A stretch of DNA of 19,972 bases. It comes from Clostridiales bacterium. Its GTDB lineage: Bacteria > Bacillota > Clostridia > Christensenellales > Aristaeellaceae. The DNA lies in NCBI GenBank assembly GCA_004556985.1, contig SFFC01000027.1, positions 1-19,972 on the forward strand, written 5' to 3'. The notes under the pieces are model-generated. The model was given only the letters and a program-made list of their open reading frames with translations. It was not told the origin of the DNA and did not search any database. The position numbers were made by a program, and so were the translations under genes. Of this stretch, positions 1 to 7,060 are shown in pieces. Positions within the stretch are counted from its first letter, which is position 1. Every line of letters starts with the position of its first letter.

Positions 1-93
1 GCGGATGTATTCCTCGTCCCGGCGTATTTCAAGTGCCGCCGGACGCTGATGACCCGCGCGCATCATGTGAATGCCAAAGAGATAAGCGCCTGA
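1..93 (+). CDS. possible 3' end of an unidentified gene
   Basis: Reading frame 1 is open from the window edge to TGA at 91-93 (30 codons). Most third positions are G or C, like the genes downstream. It stops about 20 bp before the ybaB promoter, as the end of an upstream gene would. I do not recognise the peptide. In particular I see nothing that identifies it as DnaX, the usual upstream neighbour of ybaB. The opposite strand is also open here, with a less GC-biased third position, so the strand is uncertain. Confidence 0.25.
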   Translation, partial: ADVFLVPAYFKCRRTLMTRAHHVNAKEISA

Positions 94-113
94 CCCGCCC
101 GGGAAATTCGCTC

Positions 114-142
114 TTTTCAATTCAGCGCGGATGGTGTATAAT
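114..142 (+). promoter_or_regulatory. sigma-A type promoter for ybaB-recR
   Basis: A TTTTCA -35 element (114-119) and a perfect TATAAT -10 element (137-142) are separated by 17 bp. Transcription would start near 149, giving a leader of about 50 nt before the ybaB start codon. The leader includes a short GGC-TTC-GCC hairpin. Confidence 0.7.
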
Positions 143-202
143 CAAGCATAACGGCTTCGCCGCAGGGCGGAGAGAAGAAGGTTTTTGAGGAGGTACCCAT
201 TT

Positions 203-544
203 ATGGCCAGAGGCGGATTCCCCGGCATTCCGGGCGGCAATATGCAGCAGCTCATGCGCCAGGCGCAGAAGATGCAGCAGCAGATGATTCAGGCCCAGCA
301 GGAGCTCGACGCGCGCGAGTACGAGGGCACGGCGGGCGGCGGCGCCGTCACCTGCACGCTCAGCGGCAAGCGCCAGCTCCTGAGCCTGACGATTGACAAG
401 GACGCGGTTGATCCCGAAGAGGTCGAGATGCTCCAGGATATGATCGTCGCGGCGGTCAACGACGCTCTGCGCAAGGGCGAGGAAACCCGCGAGAGCGAGA
501 TGGCGAAGATCGGCGGCGCGGCCGGCATGGGCGGCCTGTTCTGA
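203..544 (+). CDS. ybaB: YbaB/EbfC family nucleoid-associated protein
   Basis: Small dimeric DNA-binding protein of the YbaB/EbfC family, 113 residues, the usual family length. An N-terminal Gln/Met-rich helix (about residues 12-37) precedes the conserved beta-sheet core, including the TGGGAVTCTLSG-like stretch and the LSLTIDKDAVDPEE segment, and the tail is Gly/Met-rich. I chose ATG at 203 because a strong GAGGAGGT Shine-Dalgarno sequence (187-194) lies just upstream. A longer reading from TTG at 185 would translate that ribosome-binding site. The recR start codon follows 2 nt after the stop, so the two are almost certainly co-transcribed and translationally coupled, the classic ybaB-recR pairing. 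The family is known to bind DNA, but its exact role is unsettled. Confidence 0.93.
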   Translation: MARGGFPGIPGGNMQQLMRQAQKMQQQMIQAQQELDAREYEGTAGGGAVTCTLSGKRQLLSLTIDKDAVDPEEVEMLQDMIVAAVNDALRKGEETRESEMAKIGGAAGMGGLF

Positions 545-546
545 CG

Positions 547-1146
547 ATGGCGGGGCAAATTGAACCGATTGCGCGCATGGCGCAGCAGCTTTCCCGCCTG
601 CCGGGCATCGGCGCGAAGTCCGCGCAGCGGCTGGCGTATTACATCGTCTCCCTGCCGGAGGACCAGGTGCACGAGCTGGCGGCGGCCATCTGGCAGGGCC
701 GCAAGGCGGTCAAATACTGCTCCGTCTGCGGCAATTACACGGTGGAGGATCCCTGCCCGATTTGTGCGGATGAAAAGCGGCACAACGGCGTGCTCTGCGT
801 CGTGCGCGATCCGCGCGACGTCGCGGCGATGGAGCGCATGCGCGACTTCAAGGGCACCTATCATGTGCTGCATGGCACGATTTCCCCGATGGAGGGCATC
901 GGCCCGGAGGACATCCGCATCCGCGAGCTGCTCGAGCGCGTGGGCAGGGAGGACATCAGCGAGGTGATCCTGGCGACCAACCCCGACATCGAGGGCGAGG
1001 CGACGGCCGCCTATATCGCGCGGCTGCTCAAGCCGATGGGCATCCTCGTCACGCGCATCGCGCACGGCCTGCCCGTGGGCGGCGACCTCGAATACACCGA
1101 CGAGGTGACGCTGGCCAAGGCGATGGAGGGCCGCCGGGAAATGTAA
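547..1146 (+). CDS. recR: recombination mediator RecR
   Basis: RecR acts with RecO (and RecF) to load RecA on gapped or single-stranded DNA during recombinational repair. The 199-residue length is typical. In order: a helix-hairpin-helix region (SRLPGIGAKSAQRLAYY, about residues 16-32), a four-cysteine zinc finger (C58, C61, C70, C73), a Toprim domain from about residue 80, and the conserved end containing ATNPDIEGEATA and HGLPVGGDLEY. The start codon lies 2 nt after the ybaB stop with no strong ribosome-binding site of its own, which suggests translational coupling. No terminator is visible after it, so transcripts may read into the tRNA gene. Confidence 0.97.
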   Translation: MAGQIEPIARMAQQLSRLPGIGAKSAQRLAYYIVSLPEDQVHELAAAIWQGRKAVKYCSVCGNYTVEDPCPICADEKRHNGVLCVVRDPRDVAAMERMRDFKGTYHVLHGTISPMEGIGPEDIRIRELLERVGREDISEVILATNPDIEGEATAAYIARLLKPMGILVTRIAHGLPVGGDLEYTDEVTLAKAMEGRREM

Positions 1147-1169
1147 TTGGCGGGATTTCAAAAAAACGC

Positions 1170-1198
1170 TTGACAGCGGGCGTATTGTGTGGTAACAT
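1170..1198 (+). promoter_or_regulatory. strong sigma-A type promoter for tRNA-Gly
   Basis: A perfect TTGACA (1170-1175), a 17-bp spacer and TAACAT (1193-1198) sit about 20 bp upstream of the mature tRNA 5' end. This fits a short tRNA precursor transcript. Confidence 0.8.
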
Positions 1199-1218
1199 GT
1201 ATCTCGCTGATGAGCGAT

Positions 1219-1293
1219 GCGGTAGTAGCTCAGTGGTAGAGTGCCACCTTGCCAAGGTGGATGTCGCGAGTCCGAATCTCGTCTACCGCTCCA
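1219..1293 (+). tRNA. tRNA-Gly (anticodon GCC), CCA encoded
   Basis: A complete cloverleaf can be folded. The 7-bp acceptor stem pairs GCGGTAG (1219-1225) with CTACCGC (1283-1289). The D-arm contains AGCTCAGTGGTAGAG. The anticodon stem CCACC/GGTGG carries loop TTGCCAA with anticodon GCC at 1251-1253, and the T-arm contains GAGTCCGAATCTC. The discriminator is T1290 and the CCA end (1291-1293) is encoded. GCC reads GGC and GGU, and GGC is frequent in the surrounding genes. It is flanked by its own promoter and terminator, so it is a single-gene unit. Confidence 0.97.
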
Positions 1294-1298
1294 TGTCA

Positions 1299-1326
1299 AG
1301 ACGTCGGGACTGTCCGGCGTCTTTTT
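1299..1326 (+). terminator. intrinsic terminator after tRNA-Gly
   Basis: A 9-bp stem pairs AGACGTCGG (1299-1307) with CCGGCGTCT (1314-1322), with one G-T wobble and a 6-nt loop. A TTTTT run ends at 1326. Confidence 0.85.
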
Positions 1327-1376
1327 CTATGCGTTCATGATGACCCTGACAACCCAAAGAGAACGGAGGATTTCGG

Positions 1377-2513
1377 ATGAGCTTTTCGCTGAGGCCCTAT
1401 CGCGCGCCGGATTTTGAGCAGCCGCGCTTTGCGCAGGCGCCGGATGTGCGCATGGCGGAGGTGGAGCTTGACGGCGTCGCGCCGGAGGGCTACCACAGCA
1501 CGTCGATGTATCCCGAGTATTTCAAAATCGACGGGCGCTGGCGCCTGGCGGAGGAAAGCCGGATGGACAGCGCGGTTGTCCTTCGGGAGGACGGGCGGCT
1601 GGATGTTGTGGAGCTGCGCAACCTGCGCCGCGGCGACCGGGTGATCCTCGGGCGGACGGACGGCGGCGAGGAGGGCATCTATCTGCATGCCGACGGCTTT
1701 GCGCAGGCGGACGGCGGCGCCGATCTGTTCGCCTTCCGCAGCGCGCGCTCCCGGGAGACGGCGTTTTCCCGCGACTACGACTTTCTCTATCAGCTGCTGC
1801 TGCACGAGCGCGAGCATGGCAATGTGCTCTTTGTGATGGGGCCGGCGTTCGCCTTTGACGCGGATGCGCGCAGCGCCATGCAATGGCTGATCGAAAACGG
1901 GTTTGTCCACGGCGTGCTGGCGGGCAACGCGCTGGCGACGCACGATCTGGAAGCCGGCCTGCTGCGCACGGCGCTGGGCCAGGATATCTACACGCAGGAG
2001 CTGCGGCACAACGGCCACTACAACCACCTCGACGTGATCAACAAGGTGCGTAGGAGCGGCTCGATTCCGAAATTCATTGAGGAATACGGCATCCGGAACG
2101 GCATCATGTACGGCCTGGTGAAGCAAAATGTGCCGTTTGTGCTCACGGGTTCCATCCGCGACGACGGCCCGCTGCCGGAAGTCATCGGCGACGCTTATGC
2201 CGGACAGGCTGCGATGCGCAATCTCGTGCGCAGGGCGACGACGGTCATCTGCCTGGCGACCCAGCTGCACACCATCGCGACCGGCAACATGACGCCCTCC
2301 TTTCGCGTCGTCGACGGCGTCGTGCGCCCGCTGTATCTGTACACGGTCGATATCTCAGAATTTGTCGTCAACAAGCTGCGCGACCGCGGCAGCCTGAGCT
2401 CGATCTCCTTTGTCACCAACGTGCAGGACTTCATCGTGCACGTCGCCAAGGGCGTGCGCCAGCTTGACGAGCAGCGCAAAGCGGAGGAGAGGACACAGAA
2501 GGATCCCGCCTGA
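1377..2513 (+). CDS. TIGR00300 family protein, probable archaeal-type ornithine cyclodeaminase
   Basis: This 378-residue protein matches the family first labelled LOR/SDH bifunctional enzyme conserved region (TIGR00300). Characterised members from methanogens, and the C-terminal domain of cyanobacterial ArgZ/AgrE, convert ornithine to proline and ammonia. Recognisable blocks are SRMDSAVV and LRRGDRVILG in the N-terminal domain, AGNALATHDLE (182-192), the GHYNHLDVINKVRRSGSI stretch, GSIRDDGPLPEVIGD (258-272) and CLATQLHTIATGNM. The start is supported by CGGAGGA (1364-1370), 6 nt before ATG. It is monocistronic, with terminators on both sides, and no arginine or proline genes are adjacent. The family assignment is firm. 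The exact reaction is inferred from distant homologues. It is not the mu-crystallin-type ornithine cyclodeaminase. Confidence 0.8.
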   Translation: MSFSLRPYRAPDFEQPRFAQAPDVRMAEVELDGVAPEGYHSTSMYPEYFKIDGRWRLAEESRMDSAVVLREDGRLDVVELRNLRRGDRVILGRTDGGEEGIYLHADGFAQADGGADLFAFRSARSRETAFSRDYDFLYQLLLHEREHGNVLFVMGPAFAFDADARSAMQWLIENGFVHGVLAGNALATHDLEAGLLRTALGQDIYTQELRHNGHYNHLDVINKVRRSGSIPKFIEEYGIRNGIMYGLVKQNVPFVLTGSIRDDGPLPEVIGDAYAGQAAMRNLVRRATTVICLATQLHTIATGNMTPSFRVVDGVVRPLYLYTVDISEFVVNKLRDRGSLSSISFVTNVQDFIVHVAKGVRQLDEQRKAEERTQKDPA

Positions 2514-2523
2514 GAAACGGCCA

Positions 2524-2556
2524 GCCCTGCCCGGCAAGCCCGGCGCAGGGCGTTTT
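2524..2556 (+). terminator. intrinsic terminator after the TIGR00300 gene
   Basis: GCCCTGCCCGG (2524-2534) pairs with CCGGCGCAGGGC (2540-2551) with one bulged C and a 5-nt loop. TTTT follows at 2553-2556. It begins about 10 nt after the stop codon. Confidence 0.8.
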
Positions 2557-2718
2557 CCGTTTGCGGGCGGACGCAGGGGAATGCCTCTTAAAATGAGCGC
2601 GCCGCACGGGAGCGGGTCATGCAGGAAAACTTCTGTCCATATAGAATTCTAAATGGGGCTTCTTTCCTCAAAGGGCGGTTTCGTCAAAGGGAGAGGAGCA
2701 TACGAAGGGGGATCGGCT

Positions 2719-3762
2719 ATGGCCAAACAACAGGAAAGCCTGACGCCGGCGGTCTGGAAGAGCCGCGGCGAGCAGATCAGGCAGGAGGTCTTTGCTCAGC
2801 TGGATGCGCTCGAATCGGGAAAGCTCGACGCGCAGCAGCAGGCCGAAGTCCGGGAGGCCGTGCGCGGGCGGATCAAGACGCTCAAGCACGAGCAGAACCA
2901 GATGATCGGCTATATGGCCGAGGAGGCCATGTTTATCGACGAGATCGAGACACGGTTCAAGGAATACGAGCGGGTCAGCCGGCGGCGCTTCCATCTGCTG
3001 CCGCCCGCGCCGACGAACGCGCAAATCGACAGCGCGGAGAAACGGACGCGCCATTTTGCGCAGGGCAAGTCATTCTACAAGCTCTTCTGGGTGTTCTTCA
3101 TCGGATGCTTCCTGGGCGTGGTCGTCGAGCGGACCTGGTGCTTCGTCCGTTATGGCCTCTATGAGCCGCGCGTCGGCCTCATCTATGGCCCCTTCAACCT
3201 CGTTTACGGCATCGGCGCATGGGCGCTGACGCTGGCGCTCTATCCGTTCCGCAACAGGAGCAAGATCTTCTCCTTCCTGGGCGGCGCGCTGGTGGGCAGC
3301 GCGGTCGAATACGCCTGCTCCTGGTTTCAGGAGATGGTCTTCGGATCCGTCTCGTGGGATTATTCGAATCAGCCGCTTAACCTGAACGGGCGCATCTGTC
3401 TGCTCTATTCCGTCTACTGGGGGATACTGGGCGTGCTCTGGATCAAGGATCTCTATCCGCGCATGGCGAAGGGCATCCTCAAAATCCCCAACAGGGTTGG
3501 CAAGCCGCTGACGTTCGCGCTGGCGGCGTTCATGCTCTTCAACACCGTGATGACAGGGCTGACGACGCTGCGCTGGATGGAGCGCAGGCAGGGCCTGCCC
3601 GCGCGCAACGCGGCGGAGGTCTACTTTGACGCGCACTACCCCGACGAGAGGATGGAATCGATTCTCTCCAACCTCGTCTTCAACGACGAGCGGGAGGGCA
3701 GGCAATCAGACGGAGCAGGGGAAGATCCAGCGGATGCGCAGGTGGAGAAAGCGGAAAATTGA
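2719..3762 (+). CDS. PF06541 (ABC_trans_CmpB) family membrane protein
   Basis: 347 residues. The N-terminal ~110 residues are soluble, charged and Gln/Glu-rich with coiled-coil character. They are followed by a membrane part of the PF06541 family, usually annotated as a putative ABC transporter permease, although no ATPase is nearby and transport is unproven. Family hallmarks visible are FFIGCFLGVVVE, GLIYGPFNLVYGIGAW, GGALVGSAVEYACSWFQE, the VSWDYSNQPLNLNGR stretch and LLYSVYWGILGVLW, forming about five membrane segments (residues ~118-300). A charged tail follows. I chose ATG at 2719 because AAGGGGGAT lies just upstream. An in-frame ATG at 2653 has no comparable ribosome-binding site. No clear promoter was found in 2557-2718. 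The next gene follows after 85 nt. Confidence 0.75.
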   Translation: MAKQQESLTPAVWKSRGEQIRQEVFAQLDALESGKLDAQQQAEVREAVRGRIKTLKHEQNQMIGYMAEEAMFIDEIETRFKEYERVSRRRFHLLPPAPTNAQIDSAEKRTRHFAQGKSFYKLFWVFFIGCFLGVVVERTWCFVRYGLYEPRVGLIYGPFNLVYGIGAWALTLALYPFRNRSKIFSFLGGALVGSAVEYACSWFQEMVFGSVSWDYSNQPLNLNGRICLLYSVYWGILGVLWIKDLYPRMAKGILKIPNRVGKPLTFALAAFMLFNTVMTGLTTLRWMERRQGLPARNAAEVYFDAHYPDERMESILSNLVFNDEREGRQSDGAGEDPADAQVEKAEN

Positions 3763-3773
3763 GGAAAAGAAGC

Positions 3774-3807
3774 TGCAAGAAACCGGGCCTCAGGATCGTC
3801 TTATGGA
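3774..3807 (+). promoter_or_regulatory. candidate ECF-sigma type promoter of the first SH3-like gene
   Basis: TGCAAG (3774-3779), a 17-nt spacer, then CGTCTTATGGA (3797-3807). The same -35 hexamer, the same 17-nt spacing and a 12-nt identical -10 block (TCGTCTTATGGA) occur at 15410-15443, before another secreted SH3-like gene. The form resembles ECF promoters such as those of B. subtilis SigM and SigV (AAC-type -35, CGTC -10). It starts 12 nt after the PF06541 gene. The predicted leader is about 35-40 nt. Confidence 0.6.
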
Positions 3808-3847
3808 CAGAAGATAAACGGCAAAAGCCGGAAAGGAAGGGATTCTG

Positions 3848-4681
3848 ATGAAGACTTGGAAGGGCTTGGCAGGGGTGCTGCTGTGCTGCGCGCTGCTGCT
3901 GGGGAGCGCGGCGCTGGCGGATGGCTATCCGCAGGGGCACACCAGCCGCCATTTCGGACAGGTGTATTTCTCCACCTGTACGGGGAATGATGACGGCTAT
4001 GTCAATACGGACGGCGTTGGCGGCATCACCGCGGCGGACCCGTATTTTCTGACCGTCATCAGCAAGAGCGCCAGCATCTGGGCGGAGCCGAGGACGAACA
4101 GCAAAAAGCTCGCCAGCGCAAGCTTTGGCGACACGCTCATGCTGCGCGCCGCGGAGGGCAGCAGCGGCTATGTCGAGCAGGGCGGCTTTTACGGCATCGA
4201 TTACAAGGGGCAGAGCGCCTGGGTCAACAAGAGCTACGTCGTGCGCAACACGCTGGAGATCGTGCTGATGGAGAGCAACGTGCCGGCCTATATTGCGCCG
4301 GATACAAATGCCAAAAAGGTCGGCTCGTTGGCCAAGCATACGCGCTATCGCGTCGTGGGCATTTACGACGATTTCTACATCATCAATCTGCGCGGCGCGG
4401 CGGTCGCCTTTATCCCGATGAGCGTGCGCCACTACGACACGTTCTTTGAAAGCAACTACCACACCGGCGCGAGCACGACGCTGACGACGATCGCCGCCAC
4501 GACGATGCGCACCGGCCCGGGGGACGATTACGCCGCCGTGAAGGATGTGAAGGCCGGCGCGCAGTTCAGCTGCATGGATGTGATCGACGGCTGGTATATG
4601 GTGACGGAGCAGACGAAGGCGGACGGCTTGGTTTACGCCTTTATTCCCTCGTGGGCGGCGCAGACGAAGGACGGATGGTGA
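3848..4681 (+). CDS. secreted protein with three SH3-like (SH3b) repeats
   Basis: 277 residues beginning with a clear Sec signal peptide: MKTWK, a hydrophobic core, then GSAALA with cleavage expected near residue 25. The rest consists of three bacterial SH3-like repeats: about residues 68-130 (ISKSASIWAEPRTNSKKL to AWVNKSYVV), 136-198 (SNVPAYIAPDTNAKKVGSL to AFIPMSV), and 215-272 (AATTMRTGPGDDYAAV to YAFIPSW). Each has the pattern R/A-x-P/GP after a short beta strand and ends in a W/F-V/I-x-x-S/Y motif. Such domains usually bind peptidoglycan or other envelope ligands. No catalytic domain is attached. AGGAAGG (3834-3840) lies 7 nt before ATG. The candidate ECF promoter upstream and the terminator downstream suggest it can be expressed on its own. 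The ligand is unknown. Confidence 0.8.
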   Translation: MKTWKGLAGVLLCCALLLGSAALADGYPQGHTSRHFGQVYFSTCTGNDDGYVNTDGVGGITAADPYFLTVISKSASIWAEPRTNSKKLASASFGDTLMLRAAEGSSGYVEQGGFYGIDYKGQSAWVNKSYVVRNTLEIVLMESNVPAYIAPDTNAKKVGSLAKHTRYRVVGIYDDFYIINLRGAAVAFIPMSVRHYDTFFESNYHTGASTTLTTIAATTMRTGPGDDYAAVKDVKAGAQFSCMDVIDGWYMVTEQTKADGLVYAFIPSWAAQTKDGW

Positions 4682-4707
4682 GCGGCCGCCGCCCCAAACA
4701 GAACCGG

Positions 4708-4736
4708 CGCCGCCTGCATGTGCAGGCGGCGTTTCT
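4708..4736 (+). terminator. intrinsic terminator after the SH3-repeat gene
   Basis: A perfect 10-bp GC-rich stem pairs CGCCGCCTGC (4708-4717) with GCAGGCGGCG (4722-4731), with a 4-nt loop. TTTCTCT follows. The T-run is short but the stem is very strong. Confidence 0.75.
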
Positions 4737-4864
4737 CTGCCCGGCAAAGTCCGGGAATCGGCGCAAATGGGCTGAAAACGCATGGAAACTGCAAAAAAAT
4801 GCTGGTAAAACGGAACAAAAGACGAACGATTCGGAAAAAATGAAGCGGTTCTGTCGGAAATTTG
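4737..4864 (+). other. non-coding part of the SH3 gene-purC gap
   Basis: The gap 4682-5009 (328 bp) holds the terminator at 4708-4736, this AT-richer stretch with no convincing gene, then the purC promoter and leader. An open frame over 4651-4887 has no usable ribosome-binding site and overlaps the upstream gene and the terminator, so I do not call it. Confidence 0.6.
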
Positions 4865-4893
4865 TTGATTCCGGAAGGCATTTCTGATACAAT
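4865..4893 (+). promoter_or_regulatory. purC: sigma-A type promoter for purC-purB
   Basis: TTGATT (4865-4870), 17 bp, TACAAT (4888-4893), with an extended -10 TG at 4885-4886. Transcription should start near 4899-4901, exactly at the first arm of the leader pairing described separately. Confidence 0.75.
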
Positions 4894-4897
4894 ACAC

Positions 4898-4934
4898 GGG
4901 CAACAAAAGACTTGGCGTTGCCTGTCTTTTCTTT
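4898..4934 (+). promoter_or_regulatory. candidate attenuator-like structure in the purC leader
   Basis: Two mutually exclusive pairings are visible. AAAAGAC (4905-4911) pairs with GTCTTTT (4924-4930), enclosing GGC-GTT-GCC and followed by a T-rich CTTTG, so it resembles an intrinsic terminator. GGGCAAC (4898-4904), at the probable RNA 5' end, pairs with GTTGCCT (4917-4923) and would disrupt it. No known purine riboswitch core was recognised. The regulatory role is inferred from the sequence alone. Confidence 0.35.
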
Positions 4935-5009
4935 GATTTGTAGTCCGTTGCGCAGAGCCCGCCTGCGAAGCAGCGAAGGGCGGCCCGAGAGAAGAAAGGG
5001 GATACACTG

Positions 5010-5726
5010 ATGGCTAAGCAGCTTGAGATGATGTACGAGGGCAAGGCGAAGCAGGTCTTCGCTACGGATGATCCGACGCTGGCGATCATTCATTACAAGG
5101 ACGATGCGACCGCGTTCAACGGCCTGAAGAAGGGCACGATCGTGGGCAAGGGCGTCGTCAACAACCTGGTGAGCAACCATCTGTTCAAGATGCTTGAGGA
5201 GAACGGCATTGAGACCCACCTGGTCGAGCAGCTGAACGAGCGCGACAGCGTCGTCCGCCGGGTTCAGATTGTTCCGCTCGAGGTGATCGTGCGCAACATC
5301 GCGGCGGGTAGCCTCTCCAAGCGCCTGGGCCTGCCGGAGGGCACGAAGCTGCACAGCACCGTGCTCGAGTTCTGCTACAAGAACGACGACCTCGGCGATC
5401 CGATGGTCAACACCTACCACATCGCCGCGATGGAGCTGGCCACGCGCGAGGAGGTTGAGACGATCTCTGCGATGGCGCTGAAGATCAACGAGCTGCTGAC
5501 CGCGTACCTGAAGGATCTCAATATCGAGCTGATCGATTTCAAGCTGGAGTTTGGCCGCTTTGACGGCCGTATTGTCCTGGCGGACGAGATTTCCCCGGAC
5601 ACCTGCCGCTTCTGGGACAGCAAGACCGGCGAGAAGCTCGACAAGGACCGCTTCCGCCGCGATCTGGGCGACGTCGAGGGCGCGTATCAGGAGATCCTGC
5701 GCCGCCTCATGGGAGGAAATGACTGA
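5010..5726 (+). CDS. purC: phosphoribosylaminoimidazole-succinocarboxamide synthase (SAICAR synthetase)
   Basis: PurC joins aspartate to CAIR using ATP to make SAICAR in purine biosynthesis (EC 6.3.2.6). At 238 residues it is the standard monofunctional length. Visible family motifs are the N-terminal YEGKAKQVF, DDATAFNG, the signature VIVRNIAAGS with SKR, LIDFKLEFG, and DEISPDTCRFWD. AAAGGGG lies just upstream of ATG 5010. The stop codon overlaps the purB start by one base (TGATG), so the two enzymes are translationally coupled. They also act in sequence: PurB cleaves SAICAR, the PurC product. Expression is expected from the promoter at 4865-4893 through a structured leader of about 110 nt. 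Confidence 0.97.
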   Translation: MAKQLEMMYEGKAKQVFATDDPTLAIIHYKDDATAFNGLKKGTIVGKGVVNNLVSNHLFKMLEENGIETHLVEQLNERDSVVRRVQIVPLEVIVRNIAAGSLSKRLGLPEGTKLHSTVLEFCYKNDDLGDPMVNTYHIAAMELATREEVETISAMALKINELLTAYLKDLNIELIDFKLEFGRFDGRIVLADEISPDTCRFWDSKTGEKLDKDRFRRDLGDVEGAYQEILRRLMGGND

Positions 5727-7024
5727 TGATCGATCGCTATACCCGCCCCGAAATGGCCGCGCTGTGGACCAAGCAGAAGAAGTTTGAAACCTGGCTGGAG
5801 GTCGAGCTCAACGCGACCGACGCCTGGGTGAAGCTGGGCAAGGTTCCGGCCGAGGCGGCTGCCGCCATGCGCAAGAACGCGAAATTCACCGTTGAGCGCA
5901 TCGAGGAGATCGAGGAATCGACCCGCCACGATGTCGTGGCGTTCACCCGCTGCGTCGCGGAGAGCCTGGGCGAGGAATCCAAGTATCTGCACTTTGGCCT
6001 GACGAGCACGGACGTCGTCGACACGGCGCTCTCCTCGATCGTCTCCAAGGCCTGCGACATCCTTGAATCCGACATGCACAAGCTGATCGACACGCTCGCC
6101 AGCCAGGCGGTCAGGTACAAGATGACCCCTTGCATGGGCCGCACGCACGGCGTCCACGCCGAGCCGACGACGCTGGGCCTCAAGTTTGCGCTCTGGTATG
6201 CCGAGATGCAGCGCAACATGGAACGCATGGAGCATGCGCACAAGACCATCCGCGTGGGCAAGATCTCCGGCGCTGTGGGCACCTATGCCAACGTCGACCC
6301 GTTTGTCGAGCAGTATGTCTGCGAGAAGATGGGGCTGGAGGCCTCGCCGATCAGCACGCAGGTGCTTCAGCGCGACCGCTATGCCGAGCTGATGACGACC
6401 ATCGCGATCATCGGCAGCTGTCTGGAGAAGTATGCGACGGAGGTTCGCGGCCTGCAGAAGACCGAGCTTCGCGAGGTCGAGGAGCCGTTCCGCGCGGGCC
6501 AGAAGGGCTCTTCCGCGATGCCGCACAAGCGCAACCCGATCAACTGCGAGAAGGTTTGCGGCCTTTCCCGCGTGCTGCGCGGCTATGCGCTCTCCGCGAT
6601 GGAGGATGTCGCGCTCTGGCACGAGCGGGACATCAGCCATTCCTCCGTCGAGCGCATCATCCTGCCGGACGCGACGCAGCTGCTTGACTACATGCTCACG
6701 CTGATGAACCGCATTCTGGGTGACTTGTTCGTCTATCCGGAGAACATGGAGCGCTCCATGAGCATGTCCTACGGCCTCACGAATTCCCAGCATGTGCTGC
6801 TGACGCTGATCGAGAAGGGCATGCTGCGCGAGACGGCGTATGACTGTGTGCAGCGCAACGCCATGCGCGCGTGGGAGGAGAAGCGTCCGTTCCGCGAGCT
6901 GATTGAGCAGGAGCCGGTCGTGCGCGAGCATCTGACGGACGAGGAGCTCGACAGCTGCTTCGATCTTTCCTATCACTACAAGCATGTGGATGAGGTTTTC
7001 CGGCGCCTGGGACTTGAGGACTGA
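5726..7024 (+). CDS. purB: adenylosuccinate lyase
   Basis: PurB catalyses two fumarate-releasing steps: SAICAR to AICAR, and adenylosuccinate to AMP (EC 4.3.2.2). It is 432 residues, typical of the Bacillus-type enzyme. It has the fumarase/aspartase superfamily layout: HFGLTSTD with H89, GRTHGVHAEPTTLG with catalytic His at H141, and the flexible signature loop GSSAMPHKRNP at 261-271 with the serines at 262-263. These positions agree closely with the B. subtilis enzyme. Translation starts at the ATG overlapping the purC stop. An intrinsic terminator follows within 40 nt, so the unit is purC-purB only. Confidence 0.97.
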   Translation: MIDRYTRPEMAALWTKQKKFETWLEVELNATDAWVKLGKVPAEAAAAMRKNAKFTVERIEEIEESTRHDVVAFTRCVAESLGEESKYLHFGLTSTDVVDTALSSIVSKACDILESDMHKLIDTLASQAVRYKMTPCMGRTHGVHAEPTTLGLKFALWYAEMQRNMERMEHAHKTIRVGKISGAVGTYANVDPFVEQYVCEKMGLEASPISTQVLQRDRYAELMTTIAIIGSCLEKYATEVRGLQKTELREVEEPFRAGQKGSSAMPHKRNPINCEKVCGLSRVLRGYALSAMEDVALWHERDISHSSVERIILPDATQLLDYMLTLMNRILGDLFVYPENMERSMSMSYGLTNSQHVLLTLIEKGMLRETAYDCVQRNAMRAWEEKRPFRELIEQEPVVREHLTDEELDSCFDLSYHYKHVDEVFRRLGLED

Positions 7025-7060
7025 ATCCTTCGCGTTTTCTGTTCCTTTTTCATGAAAGAA

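Noticed and set aside
1..120. Minus-strand open frame at the left edge
   Set aside because: Open, but with no recognisable ribosome-binding site and a weaker third-position GC bias than the plus frame. Too short to decide.
289..1299. Long minus-strand open frame opposite ybaB-recR (336 codons)
   Set aside because: Shadow of high-GC codon usage. It covers two certain genes and part of the tRNA, and the peptide is Arg/His/Ala-rich without motifs.
1297..1323. A third possible ECF-like site (CAAG-N17-CGTCTT) upstream of the TIGR00300 gene
   Set aside because: The match falls entirely on the two arms of the tRNA terminator, which explains the bases, and it lacks the TATGGA continuation shared by the other two sites.
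2619..2652. Promoter or start near the TATAGAAT sequence before the PF06541 gene
   Set aside because: A TAGAAT-like -10 exists at 2642, but no credible -35 lies 16-18 bp upstream.
4981..4991. CCCGAGAG in the purC leader, reminiscent of the ykkC/PRPP riboswitch core
   Set aside because: Only this short string matches. The other conserved ykkC segments and helices are not visible in the leader.
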